Assembly (NCBI GenBank): GCA_016177065.1
Contig: JACOVZ010000051.1
Coordinates: forward strand, 1-8,746
Length of the DNA: 8,746 bases
From: Candidatus Wildermuthbacteria bacterium
GTDB lineage: Bacteria > Patescibacteriota > Minisyncoccia > Minisyncoccales > UBA10102
Reading direction: 5' to 3'
Of the stretch, positions 1 to 6,413 are shown piece by piece (positions within the stretch are counted from its first letter, which is position 1; each line of letters begins with the position of its first letter). The notes under the pieces were generated by a model. It was not told the DNA's origin. It did no database searches and saw nothing but the letters and a program-made list of their open reading frames with translations. Both the position numbers and the translations under genes were made by a program.

Positions 1-1020
1 AAAAGCACCACAACCGCCATGCTTGGCCTTTTACTCCTCAAAGCAGGGCTGGATCCCACCGTGATTGTCGGGACAAAACTCAAAGAATTCGGCAACTCAA
101 ACTGCAGGGTAGGAAAGTCAAAGTACCTTGTGATTGAAGCAGACGAGCACTTTGCTTCGTTTTTAAACTACAGGCCCAAAATGATCGTGCTCACGAGCGT
201 AGAAGCAGACCACCTGGACTTTTACAAAACTCTTTCAAATATCATTAAAACATTCAGAAAATACCTTCTGCTCCTTCCCAGAGAGGGGATTGTGATAGCC
301 AACGCAGACGACCCGAACACCGCAGCAATGGTAAAATCTCTGCCGTATCGGATAGAAAAGTATTCATTGAAGCAAAAAGAAGCCATGAAGCTCCGCAAAC
401 TCCTCAAGATCCCCGGCGAACACAACGTGGCAGACGCGCTTGCCGCTCTCACTGCCTCGCGCGTTCTCGGCGTTCCAGACGCAGTAAGTTTCAGGTCGCT
501 TTCAGAATACAGGGGATCATGGCGGAGATTTGAAATCTTCAATCTAAAAACTAAAAACCGCGCGCCCTATACTCTCGTTTCAGATTACGGCCATCATCCA
601 ACCAAGATACGCGTGACAGTTGAGGGGGCAAGAAGCAAGTGGCCAAAGAAAAAGATATGGCTCGTGTACCAGCCGCACCAATACGCGAGAACTTATTACC
701 TATTCAAGGATTTTGTGAAAGTGCTCTCTCAGCTGAAAATTGAGAAACTCATACTCACTGACATCTTTGACGTAGCAGGAAGAGAGGAAAATGACATTAG
801 AAGAAAAGTTTCCTCCAAAAAGCTTTTTGAAGCTATCCAAAAAACCAAGAGAAAGAATCTTGAAGTTTTGTATATTCCTTCTTCTCCGCCCTTTCAGGCA
901 ATCGAAGAATACCTTGCGCAACACATCAAAGGAGGAGAAATCATCATAATCATGGGAGCGGGAAACATCTACGGCCTTACCCTGCAGTTGACAAAAGATT
1001 CTTCCAGGGAGAAAATATAA
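1..1020 (+). CDS. murC: UDP-N-acetylmuramate--L-alanine ligase (MurC), 5'-truncated by window edge
   Basis: Cytoplasmic Mur ligase that joins L-alanine to UDP-MurNAc using ATP, the first step of stem-peptide synthesis. The frame is open from base 1; the first codons read KSTTTAML, the end of the GTHGK(S/T)TT P-loop, so roughly 110 N-terminal residues lie outside the window and the ATG at 19 is internal. 339 residues are visible. Numbered from the first visible residue, family marks are: EADE (46-49), a VEADHLDFY segment, the HN motif of the central domain (IPGEHN, about 137-142), RRFE, SDYGHHPT (194-201), QPHQYART (224-231) and GAGNIYG near the C-terminus. DYGHHPT together with QPHxYxRT favours MurC over MurD, MurE, MurF or Mpl. 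The stretch between the NADDP strand and IPGEHN is clearly shorter than in typical MurC. The gene ends in TAA with no obvious terminator; the next gene starts 52 nt later. Confidence 0.95.
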   Translation, partial: KSTTTAMLGLLLLKAGLDPTVIVGTKLKEFGNSNCRVGKSKYLVIEADEHFASFLNYRPKMIVLTSVEADHLDFYKTLSNIIKTFRKYLLLLPREGIVIANADDPNTAAMVKSLPYRIEKYSLKQKEAMKLRKLLKIPGEHNVADALAALTASRVLGVPDAVSFRSLSEYRGSWRRFEIFNLKTKNRAPYTLVSDYGHHPTKIRVTVEGARSKWPKKKIWLVYQPHQYARTYYLFKDFVKVLSQLKIEKLILTDIFDVAGREENDIRRKVSSKKLFEAIQKTKRKNLEVLYIPSSPPFQAIEEYLAQHIKGGEIIIIMGAGNIYGLTLQLTKDSSREKI

Positions 1021-1072
1021 GCAGGGCAAGGTCGACTTTCACAATCCTAAACAATTTTACTTTACGCATACT

Positions 1073-1339
1073 ATGACGCTTCTCGCAATCATCATTATCA
1101 TTGTTCTCGTGGCAGTTATCGTGTGGTTTTTTGCAAAGCCAAAGATGCAAAAAAGGCCTGCTACCCCCATGCCTCAGGCCCAGCCGCCCCAACAGCCGGT
1201 CCAGCCTCCAAAACCAGCTGAGCCAGTGAGGCCTTTTGCAGCTCCTCAGCCTCCAAGAATATTTGAAATACCTCAGCCTCCGAGACCCGCAACCCCTCCG
1301 CCCCCTCCTCCTTCTCCGGATCGCATAGAAAAGATATAG
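1073..1339 (+). CDS. Small single-pass membrane protein with proline-rich tail
   Basis: Not recognised as a named family. The 88-residue product has an uncharged N-terminus, a hydrophobic helix at about residues 3-20 (five isoleucines in a row), a basic patch just after it (AKPKMQKRP), then a low-complexity tail to the end. 26 of 88 residues are proline; QPP occurs four times and there is a run of six prolines followed by SP near the C-terminus. The basic patch after the helix would by the positive-inside rule put the tail in the cytoplasm, but with no N-terminal charge the topology is uncertain. A polyproline run would be expected to need EF-P for smooth translation. No Shine-Dalgarno site precedes the ATG; TACTTT and CATACT just upstream are weak -10-like strings without a convincing -35. 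Coding status is supported by the coherent helix-plus-tail architecture, the close fit between murC and a hairpin, and the absence of a better frame. Confidence 0.7.
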   Translation: MTLLAIIIIIVLVAVIVWFFAKPKMQKRPATPMPQAQPPQQPVQPPKPAEPVRPFAAPQPPRIFEIPQPPRPATPPPPPPSPDRIEKI

Positions 1340-1346
1340 AACAGCG

Positions 1347-1377
1347 CACAAGGGCCTGCAAAGCCCTTTTGTGTTTG
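1347..1377 (+). terminator. Probable Rho-independent terminator after the proline-rich gene
   Basis: AAGGGC (1350-1355) pairs with GCCCTT (1363-1368) around a 7-nt loop. The outer CACAA (1347-1351) can instead pair with TTGTG (1369-1373) if TT is bulged. The right arm runs into TTTTGTGTTT, a moderate rather than perfect T-tract. It lies 8 nt after the stop codon and just ahead of the next promoter, which fits termination of the murC/small-protein transcript. Confidence 0.65.
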
Positions 1378-1383
1378 AATAAA

Positions 1384-1412
1384 TTGACAGAACATGTTTT
1401 CTTAGCTACCAT
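1384..1412 (+). promoter_or_regulatory. Sigma70-type promoter for the methyltransferase-like gene
   Basis: A perfect -35 TTGACA (1384-1389) is followed by a 17-bp spacer and TACCAT (1407-1412, four of six matches to TATAAT). The predicted start of transcription is near 1419, giving a leader of about 56 nt before the ATG at 1475. It sits directly after the preceding terminator-like hairpin. Confidence 0.65.
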
Positions 1413-1424
1413 GAAAATACAGTG

Positions 1425-1445
1425 CTGAGCGCGTAGCTCAGTTTT
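1425..1445 (+). promoter_or_regulatory. Leader hairpin followed by a short T-tract
   Basis: CTGAGC (1425-1430) and GCTCAG (1436-1441) form a 6-bp perfect stem with the 5-nt loop GCGTA, followed by four T's including 1442-1444; GTTTTGAAAAC (1441-1451) is itself a small dyad. It lies in the predicted leader between the promoter and the ribosome binding site. It looks like a weak attenuator or an RNA-stabilising structure; no ligand-sensing aptamer was recognised. Confidence 0.4.
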
Positions 1446-1462
1446 GAAAACTTAATAAGAAA

Positions 1463-1470
1463 GAGAGGAA
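1463..1470 (+). promoter_or_regulatory. Shine-Dalgarno site for the methyltransferase-like gene
   Basis: The purine-rich GAGAGGAA contains GAGG ending 6 nt before the ATG at 1475. It is the clearest ribosome binding site in the window and fixes the start of that gene. Most other starts here lack one. Confidence 0.75.
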
Positions 1471-1474
1471 GATC

Positions 1475-2425
1475 ATGGCAGTCAAGCAAGTCTCTAACCA
1501 AACGGGTGTTTCTGCGCGCGCTTCCTCCTTTGAATTTCAGGATGGATTGCGCTTTGAGACGCAGAGGTGGCCGTATCTGCTTTCATTGCCCTTCATGTGG
1601 CTTCTCACATTTTGGGTGATGGCTAAAAAAACCTTGCTGAAACAGAAACCGCACACCAATGCGTATTGGTTTGACGGAATAAGTGAGGTGTGCAGGAAGA
1701 TTAAGGAAGGAGCGGCAAGCTGGAGAGCCCTTGACATCATTTACAATCACAACTTTGGGAAAGATGGCAAGATTACAGATTTCTGGCTTGGCATGATGAA
1801 TGCTCAGGCCGTGCGGAACCGAAAGCGCCTCGTAACATCATTGCTCATACAAAATCTTCGGGCAATGGCGAAAGGACAAGAATTGCGCATTCTCTCGCTT
1901 GCCAGCGGATCTGCCCAAAGCGTTATTGAAGCTCTCTCCGTTCTGAAGGAAGAGAAGATCGTGGTTCGTGCCGTGCTGGCAGACAAAGATCCTACGGCGC
2001 TTGAAAACAGCAAGTGGCTAGCGCACTGCTACGGCGTCCAGAACCAAATAACTCTTCTCCAGAAAGACATAGTGCGAGGGCTGCTCAAGCAGGAACGGCC
2101 CTTTGAGAATTACGGACCTTTTGATGTCGTAGAAATGGTCGGCTTCCTGGAATACGCGGGGGATAGATTGATCGTGGAACTTATGAAGTCAATACATTCC
2201 CTTCTTGCGCCTGGAGGTATTTTCCTGACAAGCACTATAGGGAATAACCCGGAGCGCTTTTTTCTGCACTGGGTGATCAACTGGAAAATGATCTACAGAT
2301 CTCGCGAAGCCTTGCAGGCTCTCGTGGCAGCAGGGTTTAAACAAAACCACTGCGCCATACTGAGCGAACCTCTTTCTATTTTTCACGTGGCAATATGCCG
2401 CAAAATTGTAGAGTCCCAGGGATAA
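1475..2425 (+). CDS. Class I SAM-dependent methyltransferase-like protein, probably membrane-associated
   Basis: 316 residues. The C-terminal two thirds have the order of a Rossmann-fold methyltransferase: motif I RILSLASGSA (138-147, a Ser-containing variant of the GxGxG loop), an acidic strand end ADKDP (D170 and D172, expected to bind the SAM ribose), D198 after the next strand (LLQKD), strand IV FDVVEMVGFLEY (216-227), and a helix plus LLAPGGIFL strand (post-motif III). The ASG-type loop recalls methyltransferases of the PhcB-like kind, but the substrate cannot be told. Residues 33-50 form a hydrophobic, tryptophan-rich segment ending in KK, suggesting one membrane helix or monotopic attachment; residues 1-30 look disordered. 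The start is set by a good GAGG site. The gene is framed by its own promoter and a strong terminator, so it appears monocistronic and not part of the murein operon. Confidence 0.7.
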   Translation: MAVKQVSNQTGVSARASSFEFQDGLRFETQRWPYLLSLPFMWLLTFWVMAKKTLLKQKPHTNAYWFDGISEVCRKIKEGAASWRALDIIYNHNFGKDGKITDFWLGMMNAQAVRNRKRLVTSLLIQNLRAMAKGQELRILSLASGSAQSVIEALSVLKEEKIVVRAVLADKDPTALENSKWLAHCYGVQNQITLLQKDIVRGLLKQERPFENYGPFDVVEMVGFLEYAGDRLIVELMKSIHSLLAPGGIFLTSTIGNNPERFFLHWVINWKMIYRSREALQALVAAGFKQNHCAILSEPLSIFHVAICRKIVESQG

Positions 2426-2434
2426 TGGTACACT
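2406..2434 (+). promoter_or_regulatory. Possible promoter for the histidine kinase gene, nested in the terminator
   Basis: TTGTAG (2406-2411) followed by a 17-bp spacer and the extended -10 TGGTACACT (2426-2434; hexamer TACACT, four of six). Transcription would begin near 2441, after the ascending arm and loop of the terminator, so the new RNA could not refold that hairpin. The -35 matches only in TTG, so the call rests mainly on the extended -10, the spacing and the need for a kinase promoter downstream of a strong terminator. Confidence 0.5.
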
Positions 2435-2458
2435 ATACCAATCTCTGGGACTTTTTTT
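2412..2458 (+). terminator. Strong Rho-independent terminator overlapping the methyltransferase stop codon
   Basis: AGTCCCAGGGA (2412-2422) pairs over 11 bp (one G-U) with TCTCTGGGACT (2442-2452). After a small internal loop (TAA against A), TGGTA (2426-2430) pairs with TACCA (2436-2440) around a 5-nt loop, so the hairpin has about 16 pairs. It is followed by seven T's (2452-2458). The ascending arm begins inside the last codons of the upstream gene and the T-tract ends at the ATG of the histidine kinase gene. Confidence 0.9.
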
Positions 2459-4009
2459 ATGTTTATATATCAGCTCACAGCGCTTATCAACGCCGCAACG
2501 AGCATTCTTCTCGGCATTTTTGTGTATTTCCAAGACCGCAAATCAACACCTAACAGATATTTCAGCTTGTTCGCTTTCAGCGTTGCGTTTTGGAGCATCG
2601 CATACATTTTTTGGCAGCAGGAACAAGACCGGCAATCCGCGCTCTGGTTTATTAGAATTGCCATGATAGGAGCTATTTTTATTCCTGTCTTCTATTTTCA
2701 TTTTGTCGCCTCTCTTGTGAAATTGGCTGACAAAACAAAGGTATTTCTCATATTTGGATATATTTCTGCGATTCTCTTTGCGTTTTCTGATCTTTTCACC
2801 CCGTATTTCATCCAAGGAGTTTCTCCAAAGCTTTCTTTTCTTTTCTGGCCGGAACCCGGTCCCGCTTTTCATGTATTTCTCCTGATGTTTTTCGGATATG
2901 CCGTTGCCAGCTGGTATCTGCTTCTGTATTCCTGGAAAAAAGTTGAGGGCATCAGAAAGGATCAGATTCTCTATGTATTCTGGGGCACCTTCATTGGCTT
3001 TCTCGGAGGATCCACAAATTATTTCCTGTGGTACGACATCCCGATCCCTCCAGCTGGCAACTGGGCGGTTGCCGTGTATGTCGCCATGATCGCTTACGCA
3101 ATTGTGACCAAAAAGCTCTTTGACGTAAAGGTAGTGCTTACCGAAATCCTTGTCGGAGTCATTGCTCTGCTTCTTTTGGCGAATATTTTCCCTTCTCAAG
3201 CTCCGTTTGAATATCTGTGGAAAGGAGCTCTCTTTGCGGCATTTCTGTTTGCAGGATACCTGCTCATCAAAAGCGTGCTCAGAGAAGTGGAACAGCGGGA
3301 AAAGCTTGAAGAGCTGTCCAAAGCGAAATCTGAGTTTATGTCTATTGCCTCGCATCAGCTGAGAACCCCTCTTTCCATTGTCAAAGGATATCTTTCTTTA
3401 ATGCGGGAGGGATCCTTCGGCAAAACAACGGAAAAACAGCAGGAAGTATTGGGCAAGGTTTATGCAACGAATGATGAAATGATGAATATGGTCAATGATC
3501 TGCTGAACGTCACGAGAGCAGAGGAGGGAAGGCTTCAATACAGTTTTGAAAAAACAGATCTCAAAGAACTCGTCCAAACAATCACGAAAGGGCTGGAAGT
3601 ATCCGCAAGAAAAAAGAACCTTGAGCTCCGTTGTTCCGTTCCTCAGGATCTCGTATTCATCAACGCAGACAAAGACAAGCTCGGTCAGGTTGTTTCCAAC
3701 TTAATTGACAACGCGATCAAATATACAGAGCAGGGAGCCATTGAGGTTCAGCTCACAACTCCAAAGCCCGGAACCTCGCTGATTGCGGTAAAAGACACGG
3801 GCCTCGGGATACGAAAAGAGGAAATGCCCCAGCTCTTTGAGAGTTTCACCAGAGGCAAAGCCGGAACAAAACTATGGACCAAGGGCAGCGGCATGGGACT
3901 GTACATCGCGAAACAATTCGTTTCAGCGCACAAAGGGAAAATATGGGCTGAATCTGAAGGGGAGGGAAAAGGAAGCGCGTTCTTCGTTGAACTTCCCTTG
4001 ATATTTTAA
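2459..4009 (+). CDS. Orphan multi-TM sensor histidine kinase
   Basis: 516 residues. The N-terminal ~275 residues are seven to nine hydrophobic helices (clear ones near 5-23, 35-52, 62-88, 97-113, 134-158, 170-188, 198-217 and 252-270), like the HisKA_7TM class of membrane sensors; there is no large extracytoplasmic domain. A short charged coiled coil (about 272-292) leads directly into the kinase core, with no HAMP or PAS domain. The H-box is SHQLRTPLS with phospho-acceptor H299; the N-box is NLIDNAIKYT (N414, N418); G1 is KDTGLGI (445-451); there is an F-box LFESFTRG; G2 is KGSGMGLYIAK (475-485). All catalytic boxes are intact, so it should be an active kinase. No response regulator is encoded in the window. 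The ATG follows the terminator T-tract directly and has only a weak GGGA upstream; the N-terminus fits a first membrane helix. The signal sensed is unknown. Confidence 0.93.
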   Translation: MFIYQLTALINAATSILLGIFVYFQDRKSTPNRYFSLFAFSVAFWSIAYIFWQQEQDRQSALWFIRIAMIGAIFIPVFYFHFVASLVKLADKTKVFLIFGYISAILFAFSDLFTPYFIQGVSPKLSFLFWPEPGPAFHVFLLMFFGYAVASWYLLLYSWKKVEGIRKDQILYVFWGTFIGFLGGSTNYFLWYDIPIPPAGNWAVAVYVAMIAYAIVTKKLFDVKVVLTEILVGVIALLLLANIFPSQAPFEYLWKGALFAAFLFAGYLLIKSVLREVEQREKLEELSKAKSEFMSIASHQLRTPLSIVKGYLSLMREGSFGKTTEKQQEVLGKVYATNDEMMNMVNDLLNVTRAEEGRLQYSFEKTDLKELVQTITKGLEVSARKKNLELRCSVPQDLVFINADKDKLGQVVSNLIDNAIKYTEQGAIEVQLTTPKPGTSLIAVKDTGLGIRKEEMPQLFESFTRGKAGTKLWTKGSGMGLYIAKQFVSAHKGKIWAESEGEGKGSAFFVELPLIF

Positions 4010-4033
4010 AAGGGGCAACGTATACTGGCATAA
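3998..4033 (+). promoter_or_regulatory. Consensus-like promoter of the aspS-dacA-mraY-murL operon, predicted leaderless
   Basis: TTGATA (3998-4003), 17-bp spacer, TATACT (4021-4026). The -35 lies in the last codons of the kinase gene. A start 7 nt after the -10 falls on base 4033, the A of the aspS ATG, and no Shine-Dalgarno site is needed or placed correctly (AGGGG at 4011-4015 would lie upstream of the transcription start). This is the best promoter match in the window. Confidence 0.75.
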
Positions 4034-5433
4034 TGGAACGGATTCTGACGGCTCAAACTCCGGCAAAAAAAGGAGAAACGGTGAAAGTTGCAGGCTGGAT
4101 TGCAAACAGAAGAGATCACGGAAAGATCATCTTTTTGGATTTGAGAGATTCCACCGGAACCTTGCAAATGGTGATAACTCCTGAGCAGAAAGAAACCTAC
4201 GAAAAGGCAAAAGACATACGTTCTGAATGGGTGGTCCAAGCTGAAGGAAAAGTGCAGGAAAGACCGGAAGGAATGAAGAACCAAGAAATTGAAACGGGGT
4301 CGGTTGAACTCAGCATTGAGAACATTGAAATATTTTCAAAGGCAGAAACTCCTCCTTTCCCAATAGACACGCAAGGATACGAAGTAGGGGAGGAGGCAAG
4401 GCTTCAGTACCGGTATCTTGATTTGAGAAGGGCAAGGCTCAAGAAGAATCTTCTGCTCCGCCACCAAGTGCTGCAATTCATGAGAAACTTCCTTTCAAAG
4501 GAAGGATTCGTAGAAATTGAAACTCCCATGCTTACCAAGTCTACTCCGGAAGGAGCACGGGACTTTGTCGTTCCTTCAAGACTGTATCCTGGCACCTTTT
4601 ACGCTTTGCCCCAGAGCCCCCAGCAATACAAGCAGTTATTGCAGGTTGCAGGGTTTGAGCGGTACTTCCAAATAGCAAGATGTTTCAGGGACGAAGATCC
4701 AAGAGCTGACAGGCAGCCTGAGTTCACCCAGCTTGATCTGGAAATGAGTTTTGTTGAACGGGAAGACGTGATGGAGCTTACTGAGCGCCTTTTAATAGAC
4801 ATCGTAAAGACCCTGTACCCTGAAAAGAAAATCCAGGATATTCCATTCCCGAGAGTCAGCTACAAAGATGCGGTGAAACAGCATGGCAATGACCGCCCTG
4901 ATCTCAGGAAAAACAAAGAAGACCAGAATCTTCTGGCTTTCTGCTGGATTGTTGACTTTCCTTTCTTTGAAAAAGACGAGAAAGGCGCCTGGACATTCAC
5001 GCACAATCCGTTTTCTTCTCCAAAGCGAGAATACATGCAAAACCTCATGGCAAAGAAGAATATCGGGGAAATTATTGCGACCCAGTATGATATTGTTCTA
5101 AACGGCGTTGAAATCGGAGGAGGGAGCATACGCAATCATAACCCTGAAGCGCTGGAAAAAGTGTTTGAAATTATGGGATACACCCCAGAGCAGATCCAAG
5201 CGAACTTCGGGCATATGCTGAAAGCATTTTCCTATGGAGCTCCGCCTCATGGGGGCATTGCGTGGGGCTTTGACAGACTTATCTCTCTTCTTCAGCTGGA
5301 GCCCAACATAAGGGAAGTCATCGCGTTTCCTAAAACAGGAGACAGCAGAGATCTTCTCATGCAAAGCCCAAGCGAGCTTGCGGAAACCCAGCTCAAAGAA
5401 CTCCATCTTCAGTTTCAAAAACGAAAGAAATGA
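4033..5433 (+). CDS. aspS: Aspartyl-tRNA synthetase, short form without the GAD insertion, probably non-discriminating
   Basis: Class II aminoacyl-tRNA synthetase that charges tRNA with aspartate. It has 466 residues against about 590 in most bacteria. Order: OB-fold anticodon-binding domain (about 15-105, with VAGWIANRRDHG and FLDLRD), the bacterial hinge RYLDLRR, motif 1 region (VEIETPMLTKSTPEGARDF), PQSPQQYKQLL, motif 2 FRDEDPRADRQPEFTQLD from F218, and motif 3 GIAWGFDRL (408-416) with the invariant Arg. The loss is in one place: PDLR (289-292) is followed after only about a dozen residues by WIVDFPFFE (from W305), where E. coli carries the roughly 125-residue GAD domain. H29 and G80 match in type and spacing the His/Gly pair linked in Pseudomonas AspRS to acceptance of tRNA-Asn, so it probably makes both Asp-tRNA-Asp and Asp-tRNA-Asn, the latter needing GatCAB. 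The frame ends in TGA, overlapping the next ATG. Confidence 0.97.
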   Translation: MERILTAQTPAKKGETVKVAGWIANRRDHGKIIFLDLRDSTGTLQMVITPEQKETYEKAKDIRSEWVVQAEGKVQERPEGMKNQEIETGSVELSIENIEIFSKAETPPFPIDTQGYEVGEEARLQYRYLDLRRARLKKNLLLRHQVLQFMRNFLSKEGFVEIETPMLTKSTPEGARDFVVPSRLYPGTFYALPQSPQQYKQLLQVAGFERYFQIARCFRDEDPRADRQPEFTQLDLEMSFVEREDVMELTERLLIDIVKTLYPEKKIQDIPFPRVSYKDAVKQHGNDRPDLRKNKEDQNLLAFCWIVDFPFFEKDEKGAWTFTHNPFSSPKREYMQNLMAKKNIGEIIATQYDIVLNGVEIGGGSIRNHNPEALEKVFEIMGYTPEQIQANFGHMLKAFSYGAPPHGGIAWGFDRLISLLQLEPNIREVIAFPKTGDSRDLLMQSPSELAETQLKELHLQFQKRKK

Positions 5434-6413
5434 TGACGAGAAACACGAAAATATTTCTTGCTTCTCTTCTTGCAAGCATTCCCTTGTGGCTTGGCTTTAA
5501 TGTTTCCGTGGAAAAGCTCCAGAATGTTTTCTTTTGGAATGAAATAGCGAAGAATCCAGATATTCTCGCAGCCCAAGCGCTTCCAGCTGATTTCAATGCG
5601 CAGATACGCAATCTAAAACCGCAAAGAAGAGCTGGAACAGCTGAATTCTCTTCTTCCTCAAGAGCGGCGCTTACGGTATATGTGACGCCCCAGGGGAAAA
5701 CAAAAACCCTCTTTTCAAAACAGAGCGATATCCCTTTCCCAATCGCAAGCCTTGCAAAACTCATGAGCTCCCGCATTGTTGCAGAACGCTATCCCTTGGC
5801 TGAAAAGGTGCTCATCACAAAGGAAGCGGTGCAAAAAGAGGAAAGCATAGGCAATCTGAGGATAGGGGAGGAGCTTGAAGTGCAGGAACTTCTGGAATCC
5901 ATGCTCGTGGAATCAAGCAACGATGCGGCCCAAGCTTTATCGGGAGTGATCGGAAACGATCTTTTCGTGCACCTCATGAACTCAGAAGCAGAAAAACTGG
6001 GACTGGGGCATTCTACGTTCAGCGATCCTGCGGGGGTTGACCCAGACGAACCAGGAACGCTTTTCAACGCAATGAGCGCCGAGGACCTTATGCGCCTCGC
6101 AATAGCGATCAAAGAGGAACACCCTGAGATTACCAGCCTGCTCTCTCAAAAACAAATCGCCATCCGTACTCCGGAAGGCAGGCTCCACCATACTGCAAAA
6201 AGCACGAATGAGCTTCTGCAAGATCCTTCTTTCCCTCTGAAGATCCTTGCGGGAAAGACCGGCTGGACGCCCCTGTCTGAAGGATGCCTTCTTCTTATTA
6301 CGGAAGCTCCGAACCAAACAGGATACATCGTTAGCATTGTCTTAGGATCTGAAGACAGATTCGGAGAGATGAAAAGCCTTACGCAATGGATAGTAAACTC
6401 GTATGATTTTTGA
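5430..6413 (+). CDS. dacA: D-alanyl-D-alanine carboxypeptidase family protein (peptidase S11), N-terminally anchored
   Basis: Low-molecular-weight penicillin-binding protein of the DacA/PBP5-PBP7 type, which trims (or cleaves cross-links between) peptidoglycan stem peptides on the outer face of the membrane. 327 residues. Residues 8-24 form a hydrophobic signal-anchor after a basic start (TRNTK); no lipobox or clear cleavage site was seen. A flexible linker (about 40-78) precedes the catalytic domain. Active-site motifs are complete: SLAK (S107, K110), SSN (162-164) and KTG (276-278). FSDPAGVD (197-204) and the GCLLL strand after the KTG are also family-typical. The protein ends soon after the catalytic fold: the PBP5 C-terminal domain and amphipathic anchor helix are missing, so the N-terminal helix must hold it to the membrane. 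The ATG overlaps the aspS stop (ATGA, 4 bp), suggesting translational coupling. Carboxypeptidase versus endopeptidase activity cannot be decided. Confidence 0.93.
   Translation: MMTRNTKIFLASLLASIPLWLGFNVSVEKLQNVFFWNEIAKNPDILAAQALPADFNAQIRNLKPQRRAGTAEFSSSSRAALTVYVTPQGKTKTLFSKQSDIPFPIASLAKLMSSRIVAERYPLAEKVLITKEAVQKEESIGNLRIGEELEVQELLESMLVESSNDAAQALSGVIGNDLFVHLMNSEAEKLGLGHSTFSDPAGVDPDEPGTLFNAMSAEDLMRLAIAIKEEHPEITSLLSQKQIAIRTPEGRLHHTAKSTNELLQDPSFPLKILAGKTGWTPLSEGCLLLITEAPNQTGYIVSIVLGSEDRFGEMKSLTQWIVNSYDF

Noticed and set aside
222..542. Minus-strand open frames over murC, aspS, the kinase gene and others
   Set aside because: They lie opposite well-recognised genes, show no domain-like composition, and lack promoters or ribosome binding sites; they are frame shadows.
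1..1020. First gene as Mpl (murein tripeptide ligase) or MurD/E/F instead of MurC
   Set aside because: SDYGHHPT with QPHQYART and EADE are MurC-type; the Mpl-specific central-domain signature (FDKRSKF-like) and the MurE/F motifs are absent.
1055..1072. TACTTT and CATACT before the proline-rich gene as a promoter
   Set aside because: Neither has a recognisable -35 at 16-18 bp; the gene may simply be read from the murC transcript.
1430..1446. GCGTAGCTCAGTT resembles the D-arm/A-box of a tRNA
   Set aside because: No matching acceptor stem, anticodon arm or T-arm (GTTCRANNC) follows at tRNA distances, and a Shine-Dalgarno site and a gene start lie where the rest would be. The bases are better explained as one arm of the leader hairpin.
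5431..6413. Reassignment of UGA to glycine (code 25), as in some CPR lineages
   Set aside because: TGA ends aspS and dacA exactly where the families end, next to the following start codons, and no in-frame TGA occurs within the conserved genes.
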